Below, one piece after another: positions 62,385 through 64,000 of a stretch of DNA of 64,000 nt (positions within the stretch are counted from its first letter, which is position 1; each line of letters starts with the position of its first letter). The notes below the pieces were generated by a model. The model had not been told where the DNA came from. It did no database searches and saw only the letters and a program-made list of their open reading frames with translations. Origin of the DNA: Termitomyces sp. T153 (lineage: Eukaryota > Basidiomycota > Agaricomycetes > Agaricales > Lyophyllaceae); NCBI GenBank assembly GCA_018296165.2, contig JACKQL020000018.1:496001-560000 (forward strand), in the 5' to 3' direction. The position numbers were made by a program, and so were the translations under genes.

Positions 62385-64000
62385 TCAATGCATGGGGTAG
62401 AAGAAGTCCCTGATTGCTTGGTCTGCTGGCAAGATAGAGTAGATTCCTTGTATGGTGCATGGGGCATCTGGATGTCTCTGGTGGAACTCCTTGACAAGTC
62501 TGGGGGTGTGTATGTTCTCCCATGGCTCTTGGGAGATATCCTCAATTCCATAGCCTTTCCACTTCACCTTGTATTGTAGTCATCTCCAGAATAAATGGCT
62601 ATCCAGGGTTTCCTCCACTTCATACTCCTTGTTGTTGTTGACTACCATGGAGGGCAGCAGAGGTGGTGGACATTGCTCCAGGATAGGATCTTTAGGGGCC
62701 AGGGTTAGTTTGACCACATTGAACACCAGATGAAGCTGGTGCATCCCTGTGGGGAGTTGGAGTCAATAGGCCAGGGGTCCCACCTGTTGTTCTACTGTGA
62801 ATGGCTCTAATTGGCAGTATGACAGCTTTTTGGAGGGTCAGATGGTTGTAATGTCAGAGGCATCCAGGTAGACTCAATCTCCAGGCTGATATCTGCACTC
62901 CAGGGTCCTTTTGCAGTCATAGTATTGTGCCATGTTGTCTTTTGCTTTTGCCAGTGCAGCCTGGGCCTCCTCCTGTGACCTCTTTATCCAGTCTACAAAT
63001 TTGTTTACTGCCTCATTTTCTGAGAGTTGGGCCTGGGATTCAAAACCCATGTGTGGGTGCTGTCTGGTGTCAAGGAAGAATGGGGAAAACTGAGTGGATG
63101 TGTGAACATAGTTGTTATACTAGAATTTGGCATTGGGGAGGAGTTTGTCCTAGTCATCTTGGTGCTCATTGCAGAAGAGGCAGAGATACTGTGCCAGCTC
63201 CTGGTTTATGTGCTCCATTTAGCTATCAGACTGTGGGTGATAGGCAGTGGTAGTGTGGAGCTTTACTCTAAGCAGTTGGTAGAGCTCCCAGGTGAACTCT
63301 GCCATGAATTGCAGTCCCCAATCTGAGATGTAGGCATCAGAGAGGCCATGGAGCTTCCAGATGTTCCTCCAGTACAGGTTTGCAGCACTCATGACAGAGC
63401 AGGTGGTGTGGGTCAGAATGAAGTGTGCTCTCTTGCTATACAGGTCCACCACCACCATGACCACATTGTAACCATGGGCATTGGGGAGCTCTACAATGAA
63501 GTCTATGGATGCTATGCTCCACCATTCTATGGGCAATGGTAGTGGGTGTAACTGTCTGTAGAGGAGTTGGCACTGGGGCTTGGTCCAGAGGCAGAGATTG
63601 TAGGTACTAGTGTAGGACCCAATGTACTGGGACATCTGGGGCCACCAGTAGTTCTATGATACTAACTCCAGTGTCTTCCACTACCTGGGGTGCCCTGCAA
63701 TGTGGGAGTTGTGGTGTTGCTCCACAATCCTCCAACAGAGCTCCAGAATGTTGGGAATGTAGATATGGTCTTGGAAGGTCAGGATTCCATCTTGGAGAGC
63801 CCATTCATCAGCGCAGACTGCCTTAATACCAGTAGTATGCTCCAACTTCAGCATCCAAGTAGCCTGTGCTACAAGCTCCTCCTGTTGACCATTCCTATTA
63901 CCCCATCATATGTCCCAGAGAATGTCTGCCTCTGCTCTATCAATAGCAAGGCCCTCCATGGCTCAGATCACAAATAATTCAGGGTGGAGGAGCACAATGT
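62385..64000 (-). pseudogene. Ty3/Gypsy chromovirus: integrase and chromodomain, truncated by window end
   Basis: Minus strand, entering at 64000. Integrase core at 63635-63219: SIDFIVELPNAHGYNVVMVVVDLYSKRAHF, NLYWRNIWKLHGLSDAYISD (second Asp region, usual DRGPQF reads DWGLQF) and TTTAYHPQSDS, then a stop. Further down, 62645-62385 encodes a chromodomain: KEYEVEETLDSHLFWR, a TGA that was probably CGA, then LQYKVKWKGYGIEDISQEPW and ENIHTPRLVKEFHQRHP. Chromodomains of this type guide integration to marked chromatin (family knowledge). Reverse transcriptase and gag would lie beyond the window. Almost no CpG remains. Confidence 0.82.

Overview
The window is nuclear DNA from a filamentous basidiomycete, most likely an Agaricomycete. 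The genes carry many short (about 45-60 bp) GT-AG introns. The gene content (CPSF160/Cft1, RecQ1-like helicase, GPN2, AIM9-like kinase, tandem aryl-alcohol-oxidase-type GMC oxidoreductases, a TPR/STAND-type pseudogene) and the transposon families (Tad1-like LINE, Copia, Gypsy, Plavaka-type DNA transposon) fit this. No tRNA, rRNA or CRISPR array was recognised, and genus cannot be assigned.

Layout. 1-2190: related Gypsy-type LTR units, one truncated by the window edge. 2683-27000: gene-rich segment. CFT1 is on the minus strand (2683-8181). A large Ser/Thr/Pro-rich protein gene (9240-12091, plus) converges on a RecQ1-like helicase gene (12182-15325, minus). The helicase shares a 253-bp intergenic region with GPN2 (15579-16918, plus). 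Then come an AIM9-like phosphotransferase (17854-19716) bracketed by direct repeats, and two tandem secreted GMC oxidoreductases (21812-23960, 24750-26920). 27922-29665: a decayed TPR-repeat gene. 31468-37604: a CpG-rich LINE flanked by a perfect 13-bp target-site duplication but carrying a premature stop and a deletion in its reverse transcriptase. 37908-38418: a four-exon gene for a 115-residue secreted Cys-containing protein. 39035-51250: two complete Copia elements head to tail, each with its own LTR pair and 5-bp target-site duplication; the second carries a probable nested solo LTR. 51907-54532: a composite of an ORF1-like reading frame, a Plavaka-type transposase remnant and a second copy of the TPR-gene 3' end. 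56211-57071: another Gypsy-type LTR. 58597-64000: two Gypsy pol remnants on the minus strand, the second a chromovirus running off the window.

The main pattern is at dinucleotide level. The gene-rich part and the LINE contain ordinary numbers of CpG, while about 39,160-55,900 and 57,100-64,000 contain almost none. Paired sequences (the two LTRs of Copia element 1; the two copies of the TPR segment) differ largely by CG to TG or CA. This fits methylation-linked deamination or a RIP-like process targeted at CpG in repeats. One Gypsy pol (58597-62001) is nearly CpG-free yet keeps long reading frames and uses AGA/AGG for its conserved arginines, which looks like a lineage adapted to CpG loss.

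No pathway links all the genes. The housekeeping genes act in mRNA 3'-end processing (CFT1), DNA repair (RecQ) and RNA polymerase assembly (GPN2). The GMC pair and the small secreted protein belong to the extracellular set of a plant-associated or wood/litter-degrading fungus.
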